Source: Ideonella sp. (GTDB taxonomy: Bacteria; Pseudomonadota; Gammaproteobacteria; Burkholderiales; Burkholderiaceae_C). From it: a stretch of 64,000 nt of DNA. Below the pieces are notes generated by a model. The model did no database searches. It worked only from the letters and a program-made list of their open reading frames with translations, and was not told the origin of the DNA. The stretch spans positions 372,001-436,000 of the forward strand of contig JADKIA010000004.1 in the NCBI GenBank assembly GCA_016721465.1, read 5' to 3'. The position numbers and the translations under genes are program-made. The number at the start of each line of letters is the position of its first letter. The stretch's first letter is position 1. This document shows positions 17,009 to 24,145 of the stretch, one piece after another.

Positions 17009-17095
17009 ATGCTCAAAAGTACGAACCGCCCTGGCGCGACCAGCCAGGGTGCACCCCAGCATTCCAAGAACCGCCTCGTAGAGGCAAAACCATGA
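17009..17095 (+). CDS. Possible 28-residue leader peptide coupled to cap6
   Basis: ATG 17009 opens a 28-codon frame (MLKSTNRPGATSQG...) whose TGA overlaps the cap6 ATG (ATGA at 17092-17095). A hairpin CCCTGGC/GCCAGGG (17029-17049) lies inside it. Overlap suggests translational coupling, but the frame is short and lacks a clear ribosome site, so it may be chance. Confidence 0.3.
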   Translation: MLKSTNRPGATSQGAPQHSKNRLVEAKP

Positions 17096-18027
17096 AGTCC
17101 ACAACTCCGCCACCCCTGCACCTGGTGCAGTCCCAGGACCTACCTCGCGGCATCAGTTCCGTTCGAGCCTTGCCCGACGCCGAGTTGGCCGCACTGTGGG
17201 ACAGCATCGTTGTCGAGGACGGCATCAAGGAGCGACTCCTCGCTCAGGCCGTCTTGAACTACACGCTGCGGCCGAAGGTGGCGCGGAGCGTTCTGCCGAT
17301 GCACGGAGTCATCCTGCTGGTCGGCCCTCCGGGCACGGGCAAGACCTCGTTGGCCAAGGGCCTGGCCAGCACGGTCGCTGCCTTGATGAAGGGTGCGAAG
17401 TTCCGCTTGGTGGAAGTAGACCCCCACGCCCTGACCAGCTCGGCGATGGGGAAGACGCAGCGGGCTGTTGGGGAGTTGTTTTCTCAGTCGATTGCCGAGC
17501 AGGCGGTTAACGGGCCCACCATCGTACTGTTGGATGAGGTCGAGACGCTGGCGGCTGACCGCACGCGGATGAGCCTGGAAGCCAACCCGGTGGACATCCA
17601 TCGCGCGACCGACGCAGTTCTGGTCCAGCTCGACGCCCTGGCCGCTTCGCATCCGCAGTTGTTGTTCCTGGCGACGAGCAACTTCCCCCTCGCGATTGAC
17701 CAAGCGTTCACATCGCGATGCGACCTGGTCATCGAGGTGCCGCTGCCCGGCGCGCAGGCCGCGCGCCAAATTCTTCATCAGTGCCTGCGCAGTGTCGGCG
17801 AGACGTTCCCGTCCATTGCCAAGCTGGCCGACAGTCGAGACTTGGACCGAGTGGCTGAGGCGGCGGCTGGTCTCGATGGCCGCACGCTACGCAAGCTCAT
17901 CGTCAACGCGATGGCCCTGCGAAAGGAAACCGCGCTGGACCCGAACAAGTTGACCTTGGCAGACCTCGAGGCCGCCGCGCGCAATGCGCAGAGCAGCCGG
18001 GCTGCCGCCAAGGGGGGACACCAATGA
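17092..18027 (+). CDS. cap6: TRIP13/Pch2-like AAA+ ATPase of CBASS (Cap6)
   Basis: This 311-residue AAA+ protein has Walker A GPPGTGKT (78-85), Walker B IVLLDEVE (Asp148, Glu149), a sensor-1 region FLATSNF and an Arg-finger stretch FTSRCD. In type III CBASS this ATPase unfolds the activated HORMA protein and shuts off the cyclic-nucleotide synthase, as TRIP13 does with MAD2 in eukaryotes. GAGG lies 8 bp before ATG 17092. The stop overlaps the next gene (ATGA, 4 bp). It is the first conserved CBASS gene of the operon. Confidence 0.92.
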   Translation: MKSTTPPPLHLVQSQDLPRGISSVRALPDAELAALWDSIVVEDGIKERLLAQAVLNYTLRPKVARSVLPMHGVILLVGPPGTGKTSLAKGLASTVAALMKGAKFRLVEVDPHALTSSAMGKTQRAVGELFSQSIAEQAVNGPTIVLLDEVETLAADRTRMSLEANPVDIHRATDAVLVQLDALAASHPQLLFLATSNFPLAIDQAFTSRCDLVIEVPLPGAQAARQILHQCLRSVGETFPSIAKLADSRDLDRVAEAAAGLDGRTLRKLIVNAMALRKETALDPNKLTLADLEAAARNAQSSRAAAKGGHQ

Positions 18028-18500
18028 CGACCGTGGTTCGGCGGGACTTCCGCAGCATTCCCCACCGCGATGCATCGGCTACCTGGTCGGCGATTGTCGA
18101 TCTGCTGACTGCCGGCGGTGACGCCGCAAAGCGCAGCGAACTCCAGGCCGTGGCTGGCGTGGCGTGCAGCGTCATTGCAGACCAGGGACCGCGCGAGAGC
18201 CCCATCGTGGCCACCTGCGATGGACCCCGCACGCGCATCTACTGCAGCTATGACGACGACGGGCTGGACGACTCGAACAGCAACGAGGCCAAGCTCGGGT
18301 TCGATGCCCTCAAGGGTGACTGGCAGGTGTCGCTGCCGGTTGCCGAAGAGGACCTGGCGTGGGTGCAGTCGGCGTTCAAGAAGCACAGCACGCGCATCGT
18401 CGCTCGCGACAAGAACGAGGGGATTGCCGTCGAGAAGGAAGAGCAGGCCGTGGCCAGCAATTCGATGACGCTGGATGTAGAAGGGTTTTGGAAATCATGA
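18024..18500 (+). CDS. Cap8-like accessory protein, possible second HORMA-type subunit
   Basis: This 158-residue protein is acidic overall. I see no sequence motif that settles its fold; RIYCSYDDDGLDD near 80-90 and DLAWVQSAFKKHSTRIVAR near 114-132 are its most structured parts. By position between cap6 and the clear HORMA gene it corresponds to cap8, the second HORMA-like component described in some type III CBASS operons. The assignment rests on context. The start overlaps cap6 by 4 bp and the stop overlaps the HORMA gene by 4 bp. Confidence 0.6.
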   Translation: MTTVVRRDFRSIPHRDASATWSAIVDLLTAGGDAAKRSELQAVAGVACSVIADQGPRESPIVATCDGPRTRIYCSYDDDGLDDSNSNEAKLGFDALKGDWQVSLPVAEEDLAWVQSAFKKHSTRIVARDKNEGIAVEKEEQAVASNSMTLDVEGFWKS

Positions 18501-18997
18501 CCACCGTATCGGCCTACTCGTACACCCACTCCGTCACCTACGTTGCGGACAACGTGCTCAAGAGCTTGAAGGACATCATCCGCTTGAGCGGCATGGACCC
18601 GACCAAGCTCACCAACGAGTGGGAGAGCACGCACCGCGCCATCCGAACCTGGCTGGCGAGCGAGCACTTGGAGAAGGTCGTGCTCGAGGTCTACAACCCG
18701 GTGACCAGCGCGTTGGCTTTGCGCTGGGACATCGACATCGTCTATCAGTGGTCCAGCAGCGACGGAGCGTTTTACACGGACACCGAACAACTGAGGTACC
18801 ACATCAAGAAGGCCGGTGTCGCACCGGCCAGCGCGAACTACGACATCCTGCTCAAGAACAAGCTCGGGCGGCCTGATGTTGCGGGCTGGGGAACGGGTTC
18901 ATTTCGCGCGACGGATGGCATGGTCCGGCAGAGCCTGGGCTCGACGATTGAACACAGCGGGCTGGGCGCCAGTGCCGCATATTGGAGGACTCGCTGA
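18497..18997 (+). CDS. cap7: Bacterial HORMA-domain protein of CBASS (Cap7)
   Basis: This 166-residue protein matches the bacterial HORMA family: the N-terminus SYTHSVTYVADNVLKSLKDIIRL, the central HLEKVVLEVYNP and the C-terminal safety-belt region ending GMVRQSLGSTIEH. In type III CBASS the closed HORMA protein binds the CD-NTase and switches it on, probably after sensing a phage peptide. ATG 18497 overlaps the previous stop; the longer upstream frame is out-of-frame reading of that gene. The stop overlaps the CD-NTase ATG (TGATG). Confidence 0.9.
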   Translation: MTTVSAYSYTHSVTYVADNVLKSLKDIIRLSGMDPTKLTNEWESTHRAIRTWLASEHLEKVVLEVYNPVTSALALRWDIDIVYQWSSSDGAFYTDTEQLRYHIKKAGVAPASANYDILLKNKLGRPDVAGWGTGSFRATDGMVRQSLGSTIEHSGLGASAAYWRTR

Positions 18998-19902
18998 TGC
19001 TGACCTTGGATGAAGCCTTCAGGAAGTTCAAGAGCCGGCTTGAGCTCAACGACCGCGAGCAAAAGAACGCCAGCAACCGCCACACCGAGGTGCGGGAGCA
19101 CATCCGGTCGCGGTTTGCCATCAACCGAGATTTCCTTACCGGGTCCTATGCGCGCCACACCAAGACCAAGCCACTGAAGGACATCGACATCTTCTTCGTG
19201 CTGGCGGAGTCCGAGCGCAAGAAGTACCGCGACAGCGCGCCTACCGTGGCGCTGGATGACTTTCACAATGCTCTTGTCGACAAGTACGGCAAGGATGCGG
19301 TGCGCAAGCAGGGCAGGTCGGTCAACGTGGACTTCGGTGTGGTTGTCGACTCTGACGACAACACCGACTACCGAGTGCTCAGCGTTGATGTGGTACCGGC
19401 CTTCACCGACGGCGCGAACTATGAAATTCCTAACGCCGACACCGGCAAGTGGATGAATACGAACCCGGAAATTCATGCCCAAGAAGCGAGAGACGCGCAT
19501 CAAGCCTATTCCAGCGAGTGGAAGGGTCTGGTGCGGATGGTGAAGTACTGGAACAACAACGCCAAACACGGCAAAGACAAGCCGGTGAAACCGTCGTTTC
19601 TCATCGAGGTGATGGCCATGCAATGCCTGCACGGCGGCTGGCAAGGGCGGTTCGACTACGAGATTCAGGGCTTCTTCTCTGCGCTGGCAGACCGCATCGA
19701 GGATGAGTGGCCTGACCCTGCCGGTCTGGGCTCCCCCGTGAGTGACGACATGGACGCCCAACGCAAGGGGCGCGCCAAGGAGTTGCTTCAGGCTGCAAGT
19801 CGTGAGGCGTCGAGCGCCATCAACTTGGCGCGCAAGGGCCAGAATGGCGAGGCGCTCAAGGCTTGGCGACAGTTGTTTGGCCCCAAGTTTCCGTTGTCCT
19901 GA
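18997..19902 (+). CDS. CBASS cyclic-oligonucleotide synthase (CD-NTase)
   Basis: This 301-residue nucleotidyltransferase has the GS motif at 49-50 (LTGSYARHTKTK), the Asp pair D62-x-D64 (KDIDIFFVL) and a third acidic residue at about D131 (LSVDVVPAF). These bind two Mg ions and NTPs. The enzyme makes a cyclic di- or trinucleotide second messenger; with HORMA, TRIP13 and NucC partners, cyclic triadenylate is the known product in related systems (clade C/D, not resolved here). GGAGG at 18984-18988 supports ATG 18997. It overlaps both neighbours by one base. Confidence 0.92.
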   Translation: MLTLDEAFRKFKSRLELNDREQKNASNRHTEVREHIRSRFAINRDFLTGSYARHTKTKPLKDIDIFFVLAESERKKYRDSAPTVALDDFHNALVDKYGKDAVRKQGRSVNVDFGVVVDSDDNTDYRVLSVDVVPAFTDGANYEIPNADTGKWMNTNPEIHAQEARDAHQAYSSEWKGLVRMVKYWNNNAKHGKDKPVKPSFLIEVMAMQCLHGGWQGRFDYEIQGFFSALADRIEDEWPDPAGLGSPVSDDMDAQRKGRAKELLQAASREASSAINLARKGQNGEALKAWRQLFGPKFPLS

Positions 19903-20750
19903 TGACCAACACCATGCTCAGCCCCCAGGTGCCCGCGGCACTTGGGTCCGTGGACGGTTCTTCGCCGGCCCAAACGTCTACTCGGACCGCCATGCCAACT
20001 CCCGCGTCATCGACGGCCCTCCAGGCACCAGACAACGATGTCTCGTGGCTGCGTGAAGCCTTTGCCAAGGTTCAGACCAATCTGCGTGGCCAGATGGAGT
20101 TGGCGTCTCAGTCCATCAGCCATGCTGGAACGATGGGCTCGGTCAACGAAGAGCATTGGCTGGGTATCTTTCGGTCGTACCTGCCCAATCGCTACGACGT
20201 GGCCACCGGCATCGTCATCGACAGCCTCGGTAACCGAAGCGATCAGATTGACGTGGTTGTGTTCGACCGGCACTTCACACCAACATTGCTTGACCAGAAG
20301 AATCACCGGTACATCCCGGCCGAAGCTGTTTACGCGATGTTCGAGTGCAAGCCGACCATTGACAAGGCCTACATCCAATACGCACAGTCAAAAGCAGAGT
20401 CGGTGCGCCGCATGCATCGCACGTCGGTATCCATCGCGCATGCGGGTGGTCTCTACAAGCCAAAGGAACCGTTCCGGATACTCGCCGGCCTGTTAGCACC
20501 TAGCGCCGATTGGGCCGATGGACTTGGGGAATCGTTCCGCCGCAACCTCGGTACCGAGGACATCTCAAAGCTAGACTGCGGCTGCGCGCTGGAGCACGGC
20601 AGCTTCGACTTCCACGACGGCGGGTTGGTGGTTGCTACCGAACAGGGTGCGTTGATGTTCTTCCTGTTCCGCCTGCTTTCACGCCTTCAGTCGCTGGGAA
20701 CAGTGTCGGCCATCGACTGGGCCGCATACGGGCGAATCATTCGGGCATAG
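19902..20750 (+). CDS. nucC: NucC-family CBASS effector endonuclease
   Basis: This 282-residue PD-(D/E)XK nuclease has Asp117 (SDQIDVVVFD), Glu148 and Lys150 (MFECK) in the active-site spacing of NucC. Several segments are nearly superposable on E. coli NucC, for example VVDSLGN-x-SDQIDVVVFDR, IPAEAVYAMFE and RRMHRTSVSIAHAGG. NucC forms trimers and hexamers on binding cA3 and degrades DNA to kill the infected cell. An N-terminal Ser/Thr/Pro-rich extension of ~40 residues is unusual; Met31 (19992) is an alternative start. The residue between Glu and Lys is Cys rather than the Ala of E. coli NucC. It is the last gene of the operon. Confidence 0.92.
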   Translation: MTNTMLSPQVPAALGSVDGSSPAQTSTRTAMPTPASSTALQAPDNDVSWLREAFAKVQTNLRGQMELASQSISHAGTMGSVNEEHWLGIFRSYLPNRYDVATGIVIDSLGNRSDQIDVVVFDRHFTPTLLDQKNHRYIPAEAVYAMFECKPTIDKAYIQYAQSKAESVRRMHRTSVSIAHAGGLYKPKEPFRILAGLLAPSADWADGLGESFRRNLGTEDISKLDCGCALEHGSFDFHDGGLVVATEQGALMFFLFRLLSRLQSLGTVSAIDWAAYGRIIRA

Positions 20751-21032
20751 CCGACCCGAGATCGCCGGTGGGATGCCGCCGTCAATAGTTGAGCACGCGC
20801 ACCTGGCTCACTGGGTGAATTGGATCGCTTCAGTGCCCGGTGATCAGCCAAGGTTGCAGTGCCACTGAAAAGCGCCCAGTGCGTGCCGCGGTTTTGGATG
20901 GCGCTGCTCGCCAGGCAAGAGTTACGCATTGAACAAGACCTTCGCCCCTGCCAGACTGGTCATGCTTCCGTGGGCATCGTGCCTGCACAGCCTTCATCGA
21001 GGACTTCGGTCCCCGTGAAGTCCAGCTTGCTG

Positions 21033-21054
21033 GCGTCGCAGTCGTCACCTGCCT
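21033..21054 (+). promoter_or_regulatory. Island leader motif, copy 3
   Basis: Core GCGTCGCAGTCGTCACC, about 200 bp before the small gene at 21257. Confidence 0.6.
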
Positions 21055-21195
21055 TGTAGACGCCGGGCTTCGGTCCGGTTCAGCCGTGCGAACGGCTGCG
21101 TGTGTCGTTCGGCCCTCGGGCTGACGACGTCAACGGCGCGCCACCTGGTGCTGCCGCAGAGCCGCTCTGCCCTCACCGGCCGGAGCATCCCGAAC

Positions 21196-21214
21196 GGGGA
21201 ACCCCAAGTTCCCC
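21196..21214 (+). promoter_or_regulatory. GGGGAAC...GTTCCCC leader hairpin, second copy
   Basis: GGGGAAC-CCCAA-GTTCCCC is a perfect 7-bp stem with a 5-base loop, 43 bp upstream of the start at 21257. The arms are identical to those at 10449-10487. Confidence 0.6.
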
Positions 21215-21256
21215 GCCAGGGATGGGTGTTCCCTTTCATCCGTGAAGGAGAACACC

Positions 21257-21451
21257 ATGTTCGCTGTCCCATCGACAAGAGAAATGCGTCCTGTCGGCGT
21301 CTTGCTGGGAGGCTCCGGGCTGGCCCGGATGTCCGCCTCGCAGCCGCCACAGGTCGCCGCGTTGTTGAAGCCCATCGCGTCTGCATCCGTGCAGGTCTGC
21401 TGGGTTGCCGAGAACCGCGTTTTCGAAGTTCTGGAAGGCCAGCCATGCTGA
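21257..21451 (+). CDS. 64-residue hypothetical protein
   Basis: GAAGGAG lies six bases before ATG 21257, a strong start. The product (MFAVPSTREMRPVGVLLGG...) has a Gly-rich N-terminal part and ends VFEVLEGQPC. No domain is recognised. The leader carries the island motif and hairpin, and the stop overlaps the next gene by 7 bp, so the two are probably co-translated. Confidence 0.6.
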   Translation: MFAVPSTREMRPVGVLLGGSGLARMSASQPPQVAALLKPIASASVQVCWVAENRVFEVLEGQPC

Positions 21452-21687
21452 CCAGCCTGTACCGAAACCGCATTGCCGCCCTGGCGATTGAACTCGCCAG
21501 GGATGACCCTCTGTTGGTCAAGGAAGTGATCGCCCGGCTGCGCCAGTCGGGTGAAATCGAGCGCGACGACCTGGTCTATCTGGACCGGATCGCCGACCGC
21601 TGGATCAGGATCGCCGAAGAGAACCGGTTGAAGGCACGGCCGTGTTGGCGGGTACCAGCACCCGCTCAAGCCGTACGGGTGGCTTGA
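21445..21687 (+). CDS. 80-residue hypothetical protein
   Basis: The product (MLTSLYRNRIAALAIELARDDPLLVKEVIARL...) is mainly helical and charged, with residues ~1-65 looking well folded and a basic tail. It overlaps the previous gene by 7 bp. Its 3' end overlaps the convergent gene at 21605-21883 by 83 bp; one of the two may therefore be shorter in reality. No known family is recognised. Confidence 0.55.
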   Translation: MLTSLYRNRIAALAIELARDDPLLVKEVIARLRQSGEIERDDLVYLDRIADRWIRIAEENRLKARPCWRVPAPAQAVRVA

Positions 21688-21883
21688 CACCCTTCACCTT
21701 CGCCATCTCCGAGACGATGCTGTCCAGCAGATCAGGACGTTCATCGGCCAGCGTGCCGGCCCATGCGGTCAGCGCCTGGTCGATGTCGTCCTGCGTTCGC
21801 GCCCCGTCGAAGTCGATGCCGAGTGATCGGTATGTCGCGACTTCGTCGGGCGTGAACCGTAGTGCCTTGCCTGCACGAAGCAT
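21605..21883 (-). CDS. 92-residue hypothetical protein
   Basis: The product starts MLRAGKALRFTPDEVATYRSLGIDF and contains DIDQALTAWAGTLADERPDLLDSIV, a plausible small helical protein with coding-like codon use. AAAGG lies upstream of the start. It is transcribed opposite to its neighbours, and its 3' end overlaps the gene on the plus strand by 83 bp. The last ~25 residues are Pro/Val-rich and may be non-essential. No family is recognised. Confidence 0.5.
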   Translation of the reverse strand: MLRAGKALRFTPDEVATYRSLGIDFDGARTQDDIDQALTAWAGTLADERPDLLDSIVSEMAKVKGVKPPVRLERVLVPANTAVPSTGSLRRS

Positions 21884-21976
21884 GTGGGCCTTTGTTCATG
21901 GGCGTTCATTGCGAGGCGTTCGGTTTGCACGCAGCGCACGTCATTTCAACCACCACCACCAGGGAGTCCACTGTCT

Positions 21977-21987
21977 CCCCGCCGGGG
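21977..21987 (+). promoter_or_regulatory. Short leader hairpin CCCC-GCC-GGGG
   Basis: A 4-bp GC stem 34 bp before ATG 22021, followed by TTTCATTGGAG. The block GGGATGGGTGTTCCCT just after it is identical to the one in the leader at 21219-21234. Confidence 0.4.
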
Positions 21988-22020
21988 ATGGGTGTTCCCT
22001 CTTTCATTGGAGTCAACACC

Positions 22021-22542
22021 ATGTCCTTCGAGAAACCCCGCCCTCGTCCGAAGCGCTCCGGCGTCGAGTTCGAGGAAGAGCGAGCCTGGGTCAGCTTCTA
22101 CCGCCGGGTCCGTACTGATGTGGCCATCGCCACCGAGGTACTGGCCCAGCTCGAAGCCGATCCGGAGAGCAAACGCGCCCACCTGGCGCTGTACCTGTGC
22201 TGCAAGGAGTCCCTGCGCATGCACAAGGTCCGCAACGCGCGCAACAAGCGCATCGGCCTGTTCGTTCGCTGGATCTGCCACGGCGCGTTCATCGTGCCGC
22301 TGCAGGGCTTGCGTCGCGGACTGAGTTCGGGCGGCGACATCGCCGTCGAGTGTCTGCCTGAGCCGAGCAAGGAGCCGGCCGTTCCCCAAGTGCGCCGACT
22401 GGTCAGCGACCCGGAGTTTGCCAACGCGGCAGCCGGGTTCGTTCAACCCAGTGCTGCTTCGACGGTGGCGCCCGCCACAGCCGAAACCAGCGCCGTGCCG
22501 TCAGGTGCATTGAAGCCCAAGGTCGCCCGCACGGCGGCCTGA
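22021..22542 (+). CDS. 173-residue hypothetical protein
   Basis: ATG 22021 has TTGGAG nine bases upstream. The product is basic at the N-terminus (KPRPRPKRSG), has a helical core (EEERAWVSFYRRVRTDVAIATEVLAQLEAD...) and a short hydrophobic segment (RIGLFVRWICHGAFIVPLQGL, ~80-100), then a disordered Ala/Pro-rich tail. It may be peripherally membrane-bound. It belongs to the run of small island genes with the common leader. Function unknown. Confidence 0.65.
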   Translation: MSFEKPRPRPKRSGVEFEEERAWVSFYRRVRTDVAIATEVLAQLEADPESKRAHLALYLCCKESLRMHKVRNARNKRIGLFVRWICHGAFIVPLQGLRRGLSSGGDIAVECLPEPSKEPAVPQVRRLVSDPEFANAAAGFVQPSAASTVAPATAETSAVPSGALKPKVARTAA

Positions 22543-22776
22543 TCTGCCAGCCCGCTGGCATGTGACACCTCGGCGCTCGCCGCGGTGCCCTGATCGTCGA
22601 ACGCTCGCGCCCACCGCCCTGGTGGTGCGCGAGGCGTTCGCCCCTCTTCCCTCTTTCGTTGCGAGGCGCCCCGCCGCCTCCGATGCCTGCCTGCGGCATT
22701 GCCCAGGACGCTCCCCCACCCCTACCCGTCGATCTGCCCACTGCGCAGGTTGGCTTCACCCATGAAAGGACTTCCC

Positions 22777-23397
22777 ATGGCTACTGCTGCCACTGCCATT
22801 GCCACCATCACCGCCGTCACGGCGGCCGATACCCTACGCGCCATCGAAGCGCGCGCCGAACGCGCCATCGTCCAGGAGCTGCAGCTGATGACCCACGAGA
22901 TCCTCGGCATGCGCACCCAACTCGTGCTCGAGGATCGCGCGCACGCCGACTCCCTGCTGATGAAACTGGACCACCAGGAATGCGCTCAGACCGTCGCACC
23001 AGCCGATCCATCGTCGGTGCCGACCTACCTAATGCCGACACTCACCCTGGGCATGTCGGAGCCGAGCATGCCGACGGCCTACCGCGTGAGCTTCTACGAC
23101 CGCGAGTACGGCGATCTCGAAGATGTCGTCACACTGGGGTCGTTTGAAGCCGGCGTGCAACTGGTGCGCGACCGGCTGAGCGCCGATGGCCACTACCTCA
23201 TCACCGCCACCTGGGCCAACCACCAGGGCGAGATGACGGTGTCGACGCCGCGCCAGATGGTGCTGGCGCGCATCGGAGTGGCCGACGACCGGGCTCCGTT
23301 GGTGCAACCACCAGTGCTCAAGGCCTGCAACGCCTTGCAGGCCGGCGATACGTCGAGCATCGCCCATTTGTTCGAGCACCTGCCCGAGACCGCCTGA
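22777..23397 (+). CDS. 206-residue hypothetical protein
   Basis: AAAGGA lies six bases before ATG 22777; an upstream in-frame Met is less well placed. The first ~25 residues are Ala/Thr-rich, then a helical region (DTLRAIEARAERAIVQELQLM), then an alpha/beta stretch (YRVSFYDREYGDLEDVVTLGSFEAGVQLVRDRLS) that resembles a small ligand- or protein-binding domain. No family is recognised. It stands alone between the leader-type gene at 22021 and a convergent gene. Confidence 0.65.
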   Translation: MATAATAIATITAVTAADTLRAIEARAERAIVQELQLMTHEILGMRTQLVLEDRAHADSLLMKLDHQECAQTVAPADPSSVPTYLMPTLTLGMSEPSMPTAYRVSFYDREYGDLEDVVTLGSFEAGVQLVRDRLSADGHYLITATWANHQGEMTVSTPRQMVLARIGVADDRAPLVQPPVLKACNALQAGDTSSIAHLFEHLPETA

Positions 23398-23486
23398 GCT
23401 TTCCACCACATCGGCAGTCGCTCTCCTGTCTTCCATCGCCCGGCGCCTCCACTTCGGTGGAAGCCTGGGCTTTCTTCATCGTCCCG

Positions 23487-23732
23487 TCATGCTGCCAGCC
23501 GGCACTGCTCGTACTCGCGGTCGATCAGCCAGTGCAGAAACTGCGTCTCGCGCGACACGCCCCAGTAGTGCGCCTTGCAGCGCAACACATACGCCGCCAG
23601 GTCATCGAGCGTGCAGACATTCACCGGCGCGATGCCGGTGATCTTGGTGAAGCGCTCGACCTCCCTGCGGGTGAGTCGAATGCGCTGGCCGAGGCGGATC
23701 ATGGGGCTTGGTTGAAAATGGATCGCCGACAT
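23487..23732 (-). CDS. 81-residue hypothetical protein
   Basis: The product (MSAIHFQPSPMIRLGQRIRLTRREVERFTKITG...) has a helix-turn-helix-like middle (TLDDLAAYVLRCKAHYWGVSRETQFLHWLI) but no confident domain. Two starts are possible: ATG 23732 or ATG 23702; neither has a clear ribosome site. Three inverted repeats lie directly upstream (23766-23833). Function unknown. Confidence 0.5.
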   Translation of the reverse strand: MSAIHFQPSPMIRLGQRIRLTRREVERFTKITGIAPVNVCTLDDLAAYVLRCKAHYWGVSRETQFLHWLIDREYEQCRLAA

Positions 23733-23765
23733 CTTGGCGAGATTTGCAAGGCCTGTCTCGCGTTC

Positions 23766-23833
23766 TGCGCCGCGCGGCGCAAAGATTTCTGCAGTGTCAA
23801 TGCGCTGACACTGGAGTCGCTGCCAAGAGCGAC
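23766..23833. repeat. Three back-to-back perfect inverted repeats
   Basis: TGCGCCGCGCGGCGCA (16-bp palindrome, 23766-23781), CAGTGTCA/TGACACTG (23792-23813, 6-base loop) and GTCGCT/AGCGAC (23816-23833, 6-base loop) lie in 68 non-coding bases upstream of a minus-strand gene. Such clusters are seen at operators, origins and transfer origins. Confidence 0.6.
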
Positions 23834-24047
23834 TTTGTGTTAGTCAAACTGAAACACGGCGCAAGTCGGTTGTCGCACCATCCCGACGTCACCAGTCCGC
23901 GCGTCACGGTAGCCATTCAAAACCGAGGCGCCGTTCCGTCCCTTGAGCGTGGCACCACTCCGCGAGGCCTTGAGCCCTGAGAGCCGCCACCGCACACTTC
24001 CAGTGCTTCCATGCATTCCCTTGCGGAATGCCCACCGGCGCAATGCC

Positions 24048-24069
24048 GGCGTCGCAGTCGACACCTGCC
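24048..24069 (+). promoter_or_regulatory. Island leader motif, copy 4
   Basis: Core GCGTCGCAGTCGACACC, 77 bp before the radC start; followed at 24084-24098 by the hairpin GGGAAC-AAC-GTTCCC. Confidence 0.6.
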
Positions 24070-24083
24070 TCATCAACCCCATC

Positions 24084-24098
24084 GGGAACAACGTTCCC
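24084..24098 (+). promoter_or_regulatory. GGGAAC-AAC-GTTCCC leader hairpin of radC
   Basis: Perfect 6-bp stem with a 3-base loop, 47 bp before the radC start; arms are the inner part of the GGGGAAC/GTTCCCC arms seen at 10449 and 21196. Confidence 0.55.
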
Positions 24099-24145
24099 GT
24101 TCGGGGTTCGGCGTTCCCGCTTTTCTCATCACAGAGGAGAACGCC

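Larger units (their letters stand above)
20751..21256. other. Leader region after nucC
   Basis: No gene is supported in these 506 bp. The region carries copy 3 of the island leader motif (21033-21054) and the GGGGAAC/GTTCCCC hairpin (21196-21214), both upstream of the small genes that begin at 21257. It marks the return from the CBASS insert to island backbone. Confidence 0.5.

Noticed and set aside
15544..20750. Additional defence genes such as toxin-antitoxin inside the CBASS interval
   Set aside because: All coding space is taken by the CBASS genes and two small ORFs; no toxin or antitoxin motif was seen.
23766..23833. CRISPR array
   Set aside because: The repeats are inverted and differ from one another, with no regular spacers; no cas genes other than isolated Cas4-like halves exist.
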